The notes beneath the pieces were generated by a model. That model made no database searches and was not told the origin of the DNA. It saw nothing but the letters and a program-made list of their open reading frames with translations. This document shows positions 25,006 through 34,049 of a DNA stretch of 64,000 bases, piece by piece. Both the position numbers and the translations under genes were made by a program. This DNA is from Streptomyces sp. D2-8 (lineage in GTDB: Bacteria > Actinomycetota > Actinomycetes > Streptomycetales > Streptomycetaceae), in assembly GCF_023184515.1 (NCBI RefSeq), contig NZ_JAAHBP010000005.1, forward strand, positions 1-64,000, given 5' to 3'. Positions within the stretch are counted from its first letter, which is position 1; each line of letters starts with the position of its first letter.

Positions 25006-25925
25006 CGGTCAAGATTCTGATCACGGGCGCGAGCGGCTTCGTCGGCAGCCGGGTAGCCGCCACGGCGCAACGGCAACCGGACGTCCACGTGCGCCTGTTG
25101 TCCCGGCACGCACCGCACGGCCCCGAGTACGTCCACGGCGACCTCTGCGCCCCGCCCTCCCTGCGCGGCGTCTGCGCCGACACCGACGTCCTGGTGCACT
25201 GCGCCACGCGGGTCGGCGGCGACGCCGAGACCGTCCGGGCGGTCAACGACCACGGCACCCGGGCCCTGGTCGAGGAGGCCGTGCGCGCCGGAGTGCGCCG
25301 GATCGTGTACGTCAGTACGGCCGCCGTCCACGGCCGGGGCCCCTTCCGCGGCGTACGCCCCGGGGAGGTGCCGATCGCGCCCGCGTCGTCCACCAGCCGC
25401 ACCCGGGCCGCCGCCGAACGGTACGTCCTCGACGCGGGCGGCCTGGTGCTGCGCCCGCACCTCGTGTACGGCGAGGGCGACCGCTGGGTGATCCCCGGGC
25501 TGGTGTGGCTGATGAAGGAGCTGTCGGCCACCCTGACCGGCTGCGAGGCGCTCCAGTCGATGATCAACGTCGACACCCTGGGCCGTGCGGTGGTGGCCGC
25601 CGCGCTCTCCCCGGCGCCCGGCGGCGGTGTGCACCACGTCAACCACCCCGAGCCGGTCGCGGTTCCGGACCTGCTGGCGGCCGTGTGCCGGGAGTTGGAG
25701 GAGCCCGGCGGCGGTGCGGCCGTGGACGTCGCCACCGCCCTCGGCCGGGCCGCCGGGTCACCGCTCGCCCTTCATCACCTCGGCATGCTCACGGTCGACC
25801 ACTGGTTCGTGGACGACGCGTTCTGGAAGGACTTCGACTGCTCGCCCGGCGAGGGGTTCGCGGCCGCGTTCACCGGCGCGGCGCCCTGGTACCGCGCGTT
25901 CCTCCAGGGCCTGAGAGTTTCCTGA
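25002..25925 (+). CDS. NAD-dependent epimerase/dehydratase-like reductase
   Basis: A 307-residue extended short-chain dehydrogenase. The N-terminal cofactor motif is ITGASGFVGSRV. The active-site serine is in VYVSTAAVHG. The catalytic YxxxK is not obvious; a tyrosine in AAAERYVLDAGG-LVLRPHLVYGEG is offset, as in some 3-beta-HSD-like members. It is coupled to the AfsA-type gene by a GTGA overlap, so a role as a reductase in the same signal pathway is likely; comparable reductases accompany AfsA genes in other Streptomyces. Its last 56 bases overlap the convergent P450 gene. Confidence 0.82.
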   Translation: MTVKILITGASGFVGSRVAATAQRQPDVHVRLLSRHAPHGPEYVHGDLCAPPSLRGVCADTDVLVHCATRVGGDAETVRAVNDHGTRALVEEAVRAGVRRIVYVSTAAVHGRGPFRGVRPGEVPIAPASSTSRTRAAAERYVLDAGGLVLRPHLVYGEGDRWVIPGLVWLMKELSATLTGCEALQSMINVDTLGRAVVAAALSPAPGGGVHHVNHPEPVAVPDLLAAVCRELEEPGGGAAVDVATALGRAAGSPLALHHLGMLTVDHWFVDDAFWKDFDCSPGEGFAAAFTGAAPWYRAFLQGLRVS

Positions 25926-27198
25926 TCGCCTCCGCCTCCTGCGGGCGCGGGCCCGGGTCCCGGCCGTGCAGCAGGACCGGCAGTTCCTCGTGGCCGGTGG
26001 AGATGATGGACCGCAGCCGCTTCGGCGGACGCGCCGGGTCGGCCAGGGCCAGCCGCGGGAAGCGCGCGAACAGCGACGTCAGGGCCACGGTCGCCTCGGC
26101 CATGGCCAGGGGCCGGCCCAGGCAGTGGTGCACGCCGTGTCCGAAGGACACGTGGTCGCGGCTGGTGGCACGTGTGACGTCGAACCGTTCGGCGTCCGGC
26201 CCGTGCCGCTCGGGGTCGCGCCCGGCCCCGGCGAAGGAGACCACCAGCGGGTCGCCCTTGGGGATGGTCAGGCCCGGCTCGATCTCGATGTCCTCGACGG
26301 CGTAGCGCAGGCCCGACATGGCGCCCGGCGCCTCGAAGCGCAGCGACTCCTCCAGGGCGTCCTCCCAGGTCACCCGCCCGGAGCGGACGAGGTCGAGCTG
26401 GGCGGGGTGGGCGAGCAGGCTGTGCACGGTGTTGTCGATGAGGTTGACGGTCGTCTCGAAACCGGCGGTGAGCAGCAGGATCAGGTTGTCCATCAACTCC
26501 TGTTCGCCGATGCTGCCTTCGTCGCGTGCGGCGATGAGTGCCGTCGTCAGGTCGTCGGCCGGGTGCTCGCGCTTGTGCTGGAGGAACGCGGTCAGCGTGC
26601 CGTAGAGGTCGACGGCGTTGGCCTGGGCGTCCTCCAGGGAGATCGCCGTGTCGAAGAAGCGGTTGATGATGCGGTAGAGGGACGCGCGCGGGCCGTCCTC
26701 GCCGGGCGGTACGCCGAAGAGCTCGCACACCACCTCGTGCGGGACCGGCGCCGCGAACGCCGCCCGCAGGTCGACCACTTCGCCCTCCGGGATCCGCTCC
26801 AGGGCGTCCAGCGCCCGGTCGACGATCTCCTGGACGCGCGGCAGCAGCGCGTCGACGCGGCGTTTGGTGAAGGCGGCGGCCATCGGCCTGCGCAGCCGGC
26901 TGTGGTCGGAGCCGTAAGCGGTGACCATGTTGCGTACCGAGACCCAGATGGCGAGCGGCCAGGTGCGGGAGATGTCCCCGTTGATCCAGGCGGGCCAGTG
27001 CTGGTAGGCGTCCTTGCTCGTCTCGGGGCCGGACAGGAGCCGCTTGTTCAGCTCCAGGCCGGTGATCCACCACGCCCGGACACCGCCGGGGAGTTCGACC
27101 TCCACGGCCGGGCCCTGGGCGCGGATCCGGGCTATCTCGCCGTAGAGGTCCTGACCGGACGGGTCGATCGACAGGAAGGGGCAGGCCTGCTGTGCCAT
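25870..27198 (-). CDS. Cytochrome P450
   Basis: A 442-residue bacterial class I P450 that needs ferredoxin partners not present nearby. The oxygen-binding I helix has LTAGFETTVN, the K-helix ExxR is EESLR, and the heme loop SFGHGVHHCLGRPLA carries the thiolate cysteine. The start MAQQACPFLSID is preceded by a ribosome site (ccaaggagcg). Its place between the AfsA/epimerase pair and a second receptor fits a tailoring oxidase of a butenolide-type signal; P450s serve this role in the SRB and avenolide pathways. The substrate is inferred, not shown. Confidence 0.93.
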   Translation of the reverse strand: MAQQACPFLSIDPSGQDLYGEIARIRAQGPAVEVELPGGVRAWWITGLELNKRLLSGPETSKDAYQHWPAWINGDISRTWPLAIWVSVRNMVTAYGSDHSRLRRPMAAAFTKRRVDALLPRVQEIVDRALDALERIPEGEVVDLRAAFAAPVPHEVVCELFGVPPGEDGPRASLYRIINRFFDTAISLEDAQANAVDLYGTLTAFLQHKREHPADDLTTALIAARDEGSIGEQELMDNLILLLTAGFETTVNLIDNTVHSLLAHPAQLDLVRSGRVTWEDALEESLRFEAPGAMSGLRYAVEDIEIEPGLTIPKGDPLVVSFAGAGRDPERHGPDAERFDVTRATSRDHVSFGHGVHHCLGRPLAMAEATVALTSLFARFPRLALADPARPPKRLRSIISTGHEELPVLLHGRDPGPRPQEAEAIRKLSGPGGTRGTRAPRR

Positions 27199-27255
27199 GA
27201 CTCATCGCTCCTTGGTCCAGGGGCTGGGAGACCATCGTGCGATCCGCGGGCCGAG

Positions 27256-27279
27256 AAAACTTGGCATCCGGTTTGTTTT
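27256..27279. promoter_or_regulatory. ARE-like element upstream of the P450 gene
   Basis: The 24-base stretch opens with aaaac and ends with ggtttgtttt; read on the other strand the latter is aaaacaaacc, a typical ARE half-site. It is 58 bases before the P450 start, in the gap after the second receptor gene. One half is well conserved and the other weak. Confidence 0.4.
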
Positions 27280-27319
27280 GGCCATGGCTTCACGCACTGT
27301 CGGCCAGGGGCGGAGTGAA

Positions 27320-28018
27320 CTACCGCAGGGCGAGCCCCACCCGGCCCGCCTCCGCCGGGACGTCCGGGGCGACCGGTCCGCTCCCCGTCGGCTCACTCCC
27401 CGCCGGTCCGCTCCCCGCCGGATCCAGCGCCCCGGCGACACACGGCGCCGCCAGGCACGGCAGCAGCAGCTGCCACAGGTCGGTCAGCGACGGCCGGGCG
27501 AGCCAGCCGTGGTCCTCCCGGGCCAGCACCTCGACGCCGGTCGTGGCGGCGAGGACGACGGCGCTGGTGCGCTGCGGCGTCACACCGGCGGCGAGTTCGC
27601 CCCTGCGCTCCGCCTCGTCCAGCAGTCCCTGCACGCACTCCCGCCATTCCCGGCGCAGGTCCCGCACCCGCCCGGCGAGTCCCTCGGCGTTCAGCCGCAG
27701 CCCCGCCCGCACCACGACCTCGGCGCACAGCAGCCGGGCGACGTGGTGCGTGACGTCCACGAGGCGTTGCAGGGCGCAGCCGTCGCCGTCGCGGCCGCGG
27801 ACCGCGGCCTCGCGCAGGGCACCGGCGGCCGTGTGCTCGACGGCCTCGGCGACGGCGGCCTTGTTGGCGAAGTGGAAGTGCAGCGCGCCGGAGCTGACGC
27901 CGGCTCCGGCGCTGATCTCCGCCAGGCTGGCCCGGACGTACCCGCGGGCCTCGAACTGTTCGGCCGCCGACCGGATCAGCGCGAGACGGGTCCGGACGGC
28001 CCGGTCCTGTTTGGTCAC
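27320..28018 (-). CDS. Second gamma-butyrolactone receptor-like TetR regulator
   Basis: A 232-residue TetR protein. It has TKQDRAVRTRLALIRSAAEQ, the HTH segment SLAEISAGAGVSSGALHFHF, and a ligand domain with VDVTHHVARLLCAEVVVRAG and LDEAERRGELAAGV. These mark the ScbR/ScbR2 family. The GTG at 28018 is preceded by ggggagcc. The last 35 residues contain PAGSGPAGSEPTGSGP, a short repeat extension absent from most receptors. Being the second receptor in the island, it may be a pseudo-receptor responding to a late product. A perfect palindrome lies upstream. Confidence 0.88.
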   Translation of the reverse strand: MTKQDRAVRTRLALIRSAAEQFEARGYVRASLAEISAGAGVSSGALHFHFANKAAVAEAVEHTAAGALREAAVRGRDGDGCALQRLVDVTHHVARLLCAEVVVRAGLRLNAEGLAGRVRDLRREWRECVQGLLDEAERRGELAAGVTPQRTSAVVLAATTGVEVLAREDHGWLARPSLTDLWQLLLPCLAAPCVAGALDPAGSGPAGSEPTGSGPVAPDVPAEAGRVGLALR

Positions 28019-28056
28019 CCGTGGCTCCCCTGCAGGGCTCTGATGGCGACGCAATG

Positions 28057-28074
28057 AAACCAACTCGCTGGTTT
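28057..28074. promoter_or_regulatory. Perfect inverted repeat AAACCA-N6-TGGTTT, candidate ARE
   Basis: aaaccaactcgctggttt, arms 28057-28062 and 28069-28074, lies 39 bases upstream of the second receptor start. The A-rich arms, 6-base spacer and central actcgc resemble the ARE-like element at 23691. Probable autoregulatory site. Confidence 0.6.
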
Positions 28075-28116
28075 TTATACAACGCGTCGACGAGCCACGG
28101 GCCTTGGGGAGACCCC

Positions 28117-28782
28117 CTAGGCCCGCAGATACGCGAGCACGGCCAGCACCCGGCGGTGGGTCGCGTCCGCCGGCGGCAGGTCCAGCTTGGTGAGGATGCC
28201 GGAGACGTGTTTGCCCACGGCCGCCTCGGAGACGACCAGTTCGCGGGCGATCGCGCTGTTGGACCTGCCCTCGGCGATCAGCGCCAGCACCTCCCGCTCG
28301 CGCGGGGTGAGCCGCTCCAGCGGGTCGCGGCGGCGGCGCAGCAACTGCCGTACGACCTCGGGGTCGACGACCGTGCCGCCGTCCGCCACCTCGCCGAGTG
28401 CCTCGACGAACTCCTCGACCTGGCCGACGCGGTCCTTGAGCAGATAGCCGACGCCCGTGCCGTCGCCGGAGTCCAGCAGGTCGGCGGCGTACCGGCGCTG
28501 CACGTACTGGCTGAGGACCAGGACGGGCAGCGTGGGCCGCTCCCCGCGCAGCCGCACGGCCGCGTGCAGGCCCTCGTCCTGGAAGCCGGGCGGCATCCGC
28601 ACGTCCGTCACGACCACGTCCGGGTCGTGCTCCCCGACGGCCGCGACCAGTGCCTCGGCGTCCCCCACGGCCGCGACGACCTCGTGCCCGCAGCGCGCGA
28701 GCAGTCCGACGAGCCCGTCCCGCAGCAGCACGCTGTCCTCCGCCAGGACGACCCGCAGCGGCCGCTCAACTCGCAGGGTCAC
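28117..28782 (-). CDS. Response regulator, NarL/LuxR family
   Basis: A 221-residue two-component regulator. The receiver domain (1-125) has the acidic pocket VVLAEDSVLL and phosphorylation aspartate in VVVTDVRMPP. The C-terminal LuxR HTH is LTPREREVLALIAEGRSNSA with IARELVVSEAAVGKHVSGIL. The GTG start overlaps the 3' end of the sensor kinase gene by 17 bases. It probably controls the divergent ABC exporter, a common arrangement in Streptomyces. Confidence 0.93.
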   Translation of the reverse strand: MTLRVERPLRVVLAEDSVLLRDGLVGLLARCGHEVVAAVGDAEALVAAVGEHDPDVVVTDVRMPPGFQDEGLHAAVRLRGERPTLPVLVLSQYVQRRYAADLLDSGDGTGVGYLLKDRVGQVEEFVEALGEVADGGTVVDPEVVRQLLRRRRDPLERLTPREREVLALIAEGRSNSAIARELVVSEAAVGKHVSGILTKLDLPPADATHRRVLAVLAYLRA

Positions 28783-30037
28783 AAGGGATCTCCACACGCA
28801 GCAGGGTCGGTCCGCCGGGCGGACTGGACAGGGAGAGTCTGCCATCGAGCACCGACACCCGGTCGGCGAGCCCGGTCAGCCCGCTGCCCTGCCCGGCCCG
28901 TGCGCCACCGCGTCCGTCGTCGCGTATCCGCAGGATCAGCCGCCCGTCCCGGTGCCCGCCGCTGACCTGCGCCCTGCCGGCTCCGCTGTGCCTGCCCACG
29001 TTGGCGAGCGCCTCGCACACCACGAAGTACGCGGCGGCCTCGACCGCCGGGGGGAGCCGCCCGGGCAGCTCCAGGTCGACGTCCACGGGCACGGCCGAAC
29101 GGTCGGATGCGTCGGCGACGGCGGCTTCGAGACCGTAGTCGGCGAGGACCTTGGGGTGGATGCCGTGGATGAGCTCGCGCAGTTCCGCGAGGGCCGTGCC
29201 CGCCTCCTGGTGTGCCTTGGTGAGCTGGTCGGCGAGCGGGCCGGGCGGGGCGTCGAGGCGGGCCAGTCCCAGCGTCATCGTCAGGGCGACGAGCCGCTGC
29301 TGCGCCCCGTCGTGCAGATCGCGCTCGATACGCCGCCGCTCCGCCTCGAAGGCGTCCACCAACCGCACCCGGGACCGGGCCAGTTCGACCACCCGGGCCC
29401 CGAGATCGGCCTCCCGCGGCGCGACCAGCAGCCGGGTCAGCCCGGCCCGGGCCCCGGCCACGACGCCCAGCAGCCAGGCGCCCAGGGCGAGGAGGACCAG
29501 CCCGAGGAGGGCGAATCCGAAGGCAGCCGGCCAGGTGGTGACGAGCCACACCTTGAGCACCTTCGCCTCGCCGGAGACGGCCAGGAAGGCCGGGGTGGCG
29601 ACCACGGTCAACGGGCACAGCAGGCCGACGGCGAGCGCGAGGGCGTCGACCGGCCACAGCAGCCCCGCGAACAGCAGGGCATGGCCCAGCTCCCGCCAGG
29701 TGGCCCGCTCCCGCAGCCGGGTCGTCAGCCAGGCCCGCAGCCCCGGCTCCCCCGGCGGCTTGTGCGGGTCGGACGCGGGCTCCGTGTCGACCATCCGCAG
29801 CCGGAACCTCTCGAGGGCCGCCACCGGAATGCCCGCCAGGGCCGTCCCGAGCAGCAACGGCAGCCCCACCAGCGCGACCGCGAGCACCCCGCCGACCGCC
29901 CCCGAGAGCACGATCCCCACCAACACGACGGCACCGGTCACCGTGCCGGTGAGCAGGTATCCGGCCGACCGCCACGGCCACGCCGACAGCAGGTAGCCGG
30001 GGCGGGACATGGCCTGCCACACGTTCCGAGGGCGCAT
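28766..30037 (-). CDS. Sensor histidine kinase (NarL-type partner)
   Basis: A 423-residue kinase starting at MRPRNVWQAMSRPGYL. The N-terminal half has four to five membrane helices (for example TGAVVLVGIVLSGAVGGVLA and LLGLVLLALGAWLLGVVAG). The HisKA_3 dimerisation helix contains the phospho-histidine in RRIERDLHDGAQQRLVAL. The ATPase domain has VVCEALANVGRHS, DDGRGG and GSGLTGLADRV. It lacks a large extracellular loop, so it may sense membrane stress or a lipophilic drug. It forms one operon with the response regulator. Confidence 0.93.
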   Translation of the reverse strand: MRPRNVWQAMSRPGYLLSAWPWRSAGYLLTGTVTGAVVLVGIVLSGAVGGVLAVALVGLPLLLGTALAGIPVAALERFRLRMVDTEPASDPHKPPGEPGLRAWLTTRLRERATWRELGHALLFAGLLWPVDALALAVGLLCPLTVVATPAFLAVSGEAKVLKVWLVTTWPAAFGFALLGLVLLALGAWLLGVVAGARAGLTRLLVAPREADLGARVVELARSRVRLVDAFEAERRRIERDLHDGAQQRLVALTMTLGLARLDAPPGPLADQLTKAHQEAGTALAELRELIHGIHPKVLADYGLEAAVADASDRSAVPVDVDLELPGRLPPAVEAAAYFVVCEALANVGRHSGAGRAQVSGGHRDGRLILRIRDDGRGGARAGQGSGLTGLADRVSVLDGRLSLSSPPGGPTLLRVEIPCDPAS

Positions 30038-30193
30038 GGGGATCACCGTAGAAGCCGGCCGGGGCCCCGGCCATGGGCGCAGGCGGAGGTCCGGGGGTAT
30101 GCCTGGCCCTACCCCAGGTCTAGGCCCCGCCGCACTGCGCGGGCCCGCCCCCGACCGGTTTCGTGGAAGCGACACCGACACCAGGGGGAACCC

Positions 30194-30920
30194 ATGACAC
30201 ACGACGCCGTCCGGCTGGACTCGGTCACCAGGGCGTACGGGCCCGTGACCGCACTCGACGGAGCCTCACTCGCCTTTCCGGCCGGGACCTTCACCGCCGT
30301 GATGGGCCCCTCCGGCTCCGGCAAGTCGACCCTGCTCCAGTGCGCGGCCGGCCTGGACCGGCCCACCTCCGGGTCGGTCACCGTGGGCGGCACCGAGCTG
30401 ACCGGGCTGAGCGAGCGGCGGCTGACCCTGCTGCGCCGCGAGCGCGTCGGGTTCGTCTTCCAGGCGTTCAACCTGCTGCCCTCGCTGACCGCCGAGCAGA
30501 ACGTGGCCCTGCCCCTGCGCCTGGCAGGACGCCGCGTCCCCAAGGGCCCGGGTACGTCAGGCGCTCCAGCAGGTCGGCCTGGCCGAACGGGCCCGGCACA
30601 GACCGTCCCAGCTCTCCGGCGGCCAGCAGCAACGCGTCGCCCTGGCCCGTGCGTTGATCACCCGGCCCGACGTGCTGTTCGGCGACGAGCCGACCGGCGC
30701 CCTGGACACCCGGACCGGCCGCGAGGTGCTGGAGCTGCTGCGCGGCATGGCCGACCGCGAGGGCCAGACGGTCGTCATGGTCACGCACGACCCGGTGGCC
30801 GCCGCGTACGCCGACCGCGTGGTCTTCCTCGTCGACGGGCGCGTCCACGGGGAGTTGACCGGCCCGGACCCCGAGGCCGTCGCCGCGCGCATGACCCGTC
30901 TGGAGGCCGTGCCGTGCTGA
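30194..30920 (+). pseudogene. ABC transporter ATP-binding protein, frameshifted
   Basis: The first part from 30194 encodes a LolD/MacB-type ATPase: GPSGSGKSTLLQCAAGLDRP (Walker A) and [20 protein letters not shown]. After LAGRRVPK (about 30544) the frame is lost. One base removed from the ggg at 30544-30546 restores [12 protein letters not shown], the signature [15 protein letters not shown], Walker [13 protein letters not shown] and the normal C-terminus ending at 30920. The gene is therefore complete apart from a single extra G in a homopolymer. It is either a real inactivating mutation, a sequencing error, or less likely a recoding site. It overlaps the permease start. Confidence 0.9.
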
Positions 30921-33352
30921 GCGTCGCCCTGCGCACCCTGCGCACCCGCTGGGTCACCTTCACCGGCAGCTTCGTCGCGCTCTCGCTGGGCGTGGCCCTG
31001 CTCACGGTGATGGGCCTGGCCCTGGCCTCGTCGGCCGCCGCCCCGGAGCGCGGCTCCGAACGCTTCGCCGCCGCCCCGGTCGTCGTCAAGGGCCAGGACA
31101 CCCTGCGCGTACCGACCCCGAACGGCGACCGCACGGCCCCGCTCGCCCACCCGCGCCCGCTGTCCGCCGCGACGGTCGCGGAGGTACGGAAGCTGGGCCC
31201 CGTCGTGGCGGACCGCTCCTTCGCGGTACGCGCCGCGGGCGCCCCCGCCGATCTGGTCGGCCACCCGTGGTCCACCGCCGCGTTCGCCCCCTACGACCTC
31301 GCCACGGGCCGCGCGCCCCGCACGGCCGACGAGGTCGCCGTCACCGGCGACTGGGCACGCCCCGGCCGGCAGCTCCGCACCGACCGGGGCCCCGTACGCG
31401 TCGTCGGCACCCTGACCTCCCGCGGCTTCGAGAACGCCGTGTTCCTCACCGATGCCCGCGCCGCCGAACTGGCGCCTGAGATACACCAGTTGACGGTCAC
31501 GGCGGATCCGGCAGCCGTGCGGAAGGCCGTGGGCGACAGCGCCCAGGTCCTCACCGGGAACGCGCGCCGCCTCGCCGACGCCGATCCCGACCGGGACAGC
31601 GAGGCGCTCACCGCGATGAACGCCCTGTTCGGCACCGCCGGCGGCGTCACCGCCTTCGTGTCGGTCTTCGTCGTGGCGTCCACCTTCGCCTTCGCGGTCG
31701 CCCAGCGGCGGCGGGGCTTCGCCCTGCTGCGCACCGCCGGAGCGACTCCCGGCCAGATCCGCCGGGCCGTCCTCGTCGAGGCCCTCGTCGTCGGCACCCT
31801 CGCCTCGGCCGCCGGCTGCGCCCTCGGCTCCTACGGGGCACCGCTGCTGGCGGCCCGGGTGGTCGAAGGGGGCCTCGCCCCGGCCTGGTTCACCATCGGC
31901 GAGCACACCTGGCCCTGCCACGCGGCCTTCTGGACCGGCCTGCTCGTCTCCCTGTGCGGAGCGGCCGCGGCCTCCTGGCGGGCCGGCCGCACCGCCCCCA
32001 CCGAGGCCCTGCGCGAGGCGGCCGCGGACAGCAGGACACTGACGCCAGGCCGCCTGCTGTGCGGTACGGCCCTCCTGCTCACCGCCGCCGCGACCCTGGC
32101 CCTCTCGCTCACCGGAGACCCGTCCGACCTGCTCCACCGCAAGACGTACATCAGCCGCCCCATGCTGCTGATCACCGCGGCCGCCCTGCTCGCGCCCCTC
32201 GTGCTGCGGCCGCTGACCCGCCTGCTGACCTGCCTCCCCTCGGCCGTGGGCATGCTGGTCCGCGAGAACACGGCCACCGGAGTACGCCGAACCGCCGCAC
32301 TCGTGGCCCCCGTCCTCGTCACGGTCGCCCTCGCCGGTTCACTGCTCGGCGCCACCGCGACCCTGAACCACGCGAAGACCACCGAGACGAGCGACCGCAC
32401 CACGGCCGCCTTCGTCGTCACCCCGGCCGCCGCGGAGGGCTTCGACGCCGCCACCCTGCGCCGGCTGCGCGCGGTACCGGGCACGCGGATCTCACCGACG
32501 TCCTCGACGGCCGTGCACGTCCTGGAGGACGGCGTGGCCCTGATCCGCTCCGAGGCCCGCGCCGCGGCCCCCGGCGGCCTGGCGGCCACCACACGCCTGC
32601 CGCTCGCCACGGGCGGGCTGAGCGACCTCGACGACGGCTCGATCATCGTCAACGAGGAGTGGCAACGGCACCGGGTCGGCGAACGGGTCCGGGTGTGGCT
32701 CGGCGACGGGACACCGCGCACCCTGCGCGTCGCCGCGGTGATGACCACCGGTACCGGCGGCAACGGCGTCTACGTCACCCCGCGCAACGCCCCGGGCGCC
32801 ACGGTCGACCGCGTCGACGTGGCACTCGCGGACGGCACGGCCCCGGACACCGTGGCCACCGCCCTGCACGAGGCGATCGGTACGGATGGCGGCCGGGTCC
32901 TCACCCGGGACGCCTGGATCCGGGCCACCCACCCGGAAACCAACCGCACCACTCGCCTCGGCCTCTTCCTGGTCCTGGGCATCGCCCTGCTCTACACGGG
33001 CATCTCCGTGGTCAACACCACGGTCATGGCGGCCTCCGACCGGGCCCGCGACCTGGCGGTGCTGCGGCTGGCCGGAGCCACCCGGTGGCAGGTGCTGCGG
33101 CTGACCGCCGCCGAGGCCCTGACGGCCGTCACGGCCGGCGCGCTCCTCGGCCTGCTGGTCACCGGCGTCAACCTGGCCGGCATGTGGAGCGCCCTCGCCC
33201 TGCTGTCGGTCCGGCCCACCGTCGGTCTCCCGTGGCAGGCCCTCGGCGCGACGGCGACCGCCTGTGCGCTCCTGGCCGTCCTCTCCGCGACGCTCCCCGC
33301 CGCCGTCGCCCTGCGCCGCCGCCCGGTGGAACTGGCAGGCGTACGGGAATGA
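30914..33352 (+). CDS. FtsX-like ABC transporter permease
   Basis: An 812-residue MacB/FtsX-type permease. The first membrane helix ([19 protein letters not shown]) is followed by a roughly 200-residue extracytoplasmic domain. Then come the first FtsX core ([40 protein letters not shown]), a middle helix pair, a second external domain, and a C-terminal FtsX core ([34 protein letters not shown]). It would form the transmembrane part of an exporter or efflux complex with the ATPase encoded just upstream, whose stop it overlaps by seven bases. The permease frame itself is intact. Confidence 0.92.
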   Translation: MLSVALRTLRTRWVTFTGSFVALSLGVALLTVMGLALASSAAAPERGSERFAAAPVVVKGQDTLRVPTPNGDRTAPLAHPRPLSAATVAEVRKLGPVVADRSFAVRAAGAPADLVGHPWSTAAFAPYDLATGRAPRTADEVAVTGDWARPGRQLRTDRGPVRVVGTLTSRGFENAVFLTDARAAELAPEIHQLTVTADPAAVRKAVGDSAQVLTGNARRLADADPDRDSEALTAMNALFGTAGGVTAFVSVFVVASTFAFAVAQRRRGFALLRTAGATPGQIRRAVLVEALVVGTLASAAGCALGSYGAPLLAARVVEGGLAPAWFTIGEHTWPCHAAFWTGLLVSLCGAAAASWRAGRTAPTEALREAAADSRTLTPGRLLCGTALLLTAAATLALSLTGDPSDLLHRKTYISRPMLLITAAALLAPLVLRPLTRLLTCLPSAVGMLVRENTATGVRRTAALVAPVLVTVALAGSLLGATATLNHAKTTETSDRTTAAFVVTPAAAEGFDAATLRRLRAVPGTRISPTSSTAVHVLEDGVALIRSEARAAAPGGLAATTRLPLATGGLSDLDDGSIIVNEEWQRHRVGERVRVWLGDGTPRTLRVAAVMTTGTGGNGVYVTPRNAPGATVDRVDVALADGTAPDTVATALHEAIGTDGGRVLTRDAWIRATHPETNRTTRLGLFLVLGIALLYTGISVVNTTVMAASDRARDLAVLRLAGATRWQVLRLTAAEALTAVTAGALLGLLVTGVNLAGMWSALALLSVRPTVGLPWQALGATATACALLAVLSATLPAAVALRRRPVELAGVRE

Positions 33353-33371
33353 CGTCCCGAAGGCCGGTCGA

Positions 33372-33384
33372 TCTCATCATGAGA
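33372..33384. promoter_or_regulatory. Palindromic operator upstream of HxlR-family gene
   Basis: tctcatcatgaga, a perfect palindrome around a central c, lies 31 bases before the HxlR gene in the 63-base gap after the permease. HxlR proteins bind short palindromes near their own promoters, so autoregulation is likely. Confidence 0.5.
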
Positions 33385-33415
33385 CCAACCGGGGGAAGCC
33401 CCCTAAAGTGGTGCC

Positions 33416-33949
33416 ATGAGACGGACCTCGTTCGGCGGCTGGCCCTGCTCGATCGCCCGCACGGCCGACATCCTGGGCGACGCCTGGACCCTGCTGGTGC
33501 TGCGCGAGGTCTTCTACGGCGAATCCCGCTTCGACGGCTTCATCGGCACGCTCGGCATCGCCCGCAACACCCTCACCGACCGGCTGCGGCGCCTGGAGGC
33601 CGAGGGCCTGCTGCGGCGGCGCGCCTACCAGAGCGACCCGGTCCGCCACGAGTACCTGCCGACGGACAAGGGCCGCGACTTCTTCGGCGTCCTGGCCGCG
33701 CTCAACGCCTGGGGCGACCGCTGGCTGGCCGACGACGCGGGCGCCCCGGTGGTCCTGCACCACACGCCCTGCGGCCACGACACCGAGGCCCGGGTCGTCT
33801 GCTCGGCCTGCGGCGAGCCCCTGCACCAGCGGGACATGACCGCCCGCACCGGCCCGGGCTACCCGGCCCGCCTCCTCGACGACCCGGTCGTGCGGGAACG
33901 CTTCGCCCCGGGGCGGTCCCTGGGGGAGGCCCGGGCCGGCGAGGGCTGA
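33416..33949 (+). CDS. HxlR-family winged-helix regulator with C-terminal cysteine cluster
   Basis: A 177-residue protein. Residues 10-105 are the HxlR winged helix: CSIARTADILGDAWTLLVLR, IARNTLTDRLRRLEAEGLL and DKGRDFFGVLAALNAWGDRW. The C-terminal part has CGHDTEARVVCSACGEPL, a possible metal or redox-sensing cluster, as in many actinobacterial HxlR proteins. It follows the ABC permease in the same direction but has its own palindrome, so the target may be a different gene. Confidence 0.9.
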   Translation: MRRTSFGGWPCSIARTADILGDAWTLLVLREVFYGESRFDGFIGTLGIARNTLTDRLRRLEAEGLLRRRAYQSDPVRHEYLPTDKGRDFFGVLAALNAWGDRWLADDAGAPVVLHHTPCGHDTEARVVCSACGEPLHQRDMTARTGPGYPARLLDDPVVRERFAPGRSLGEARAGEG

Positions 33950-34049
33950 GCGTTCCTCACCGGCTCGGCACCGAACCCGTCGTTCCCCGGCACCCGTTCG
34001 TTTCCCGGCACCCGTTCATTCCCGAGATCCGGTCACTCCCGAGAACCGG

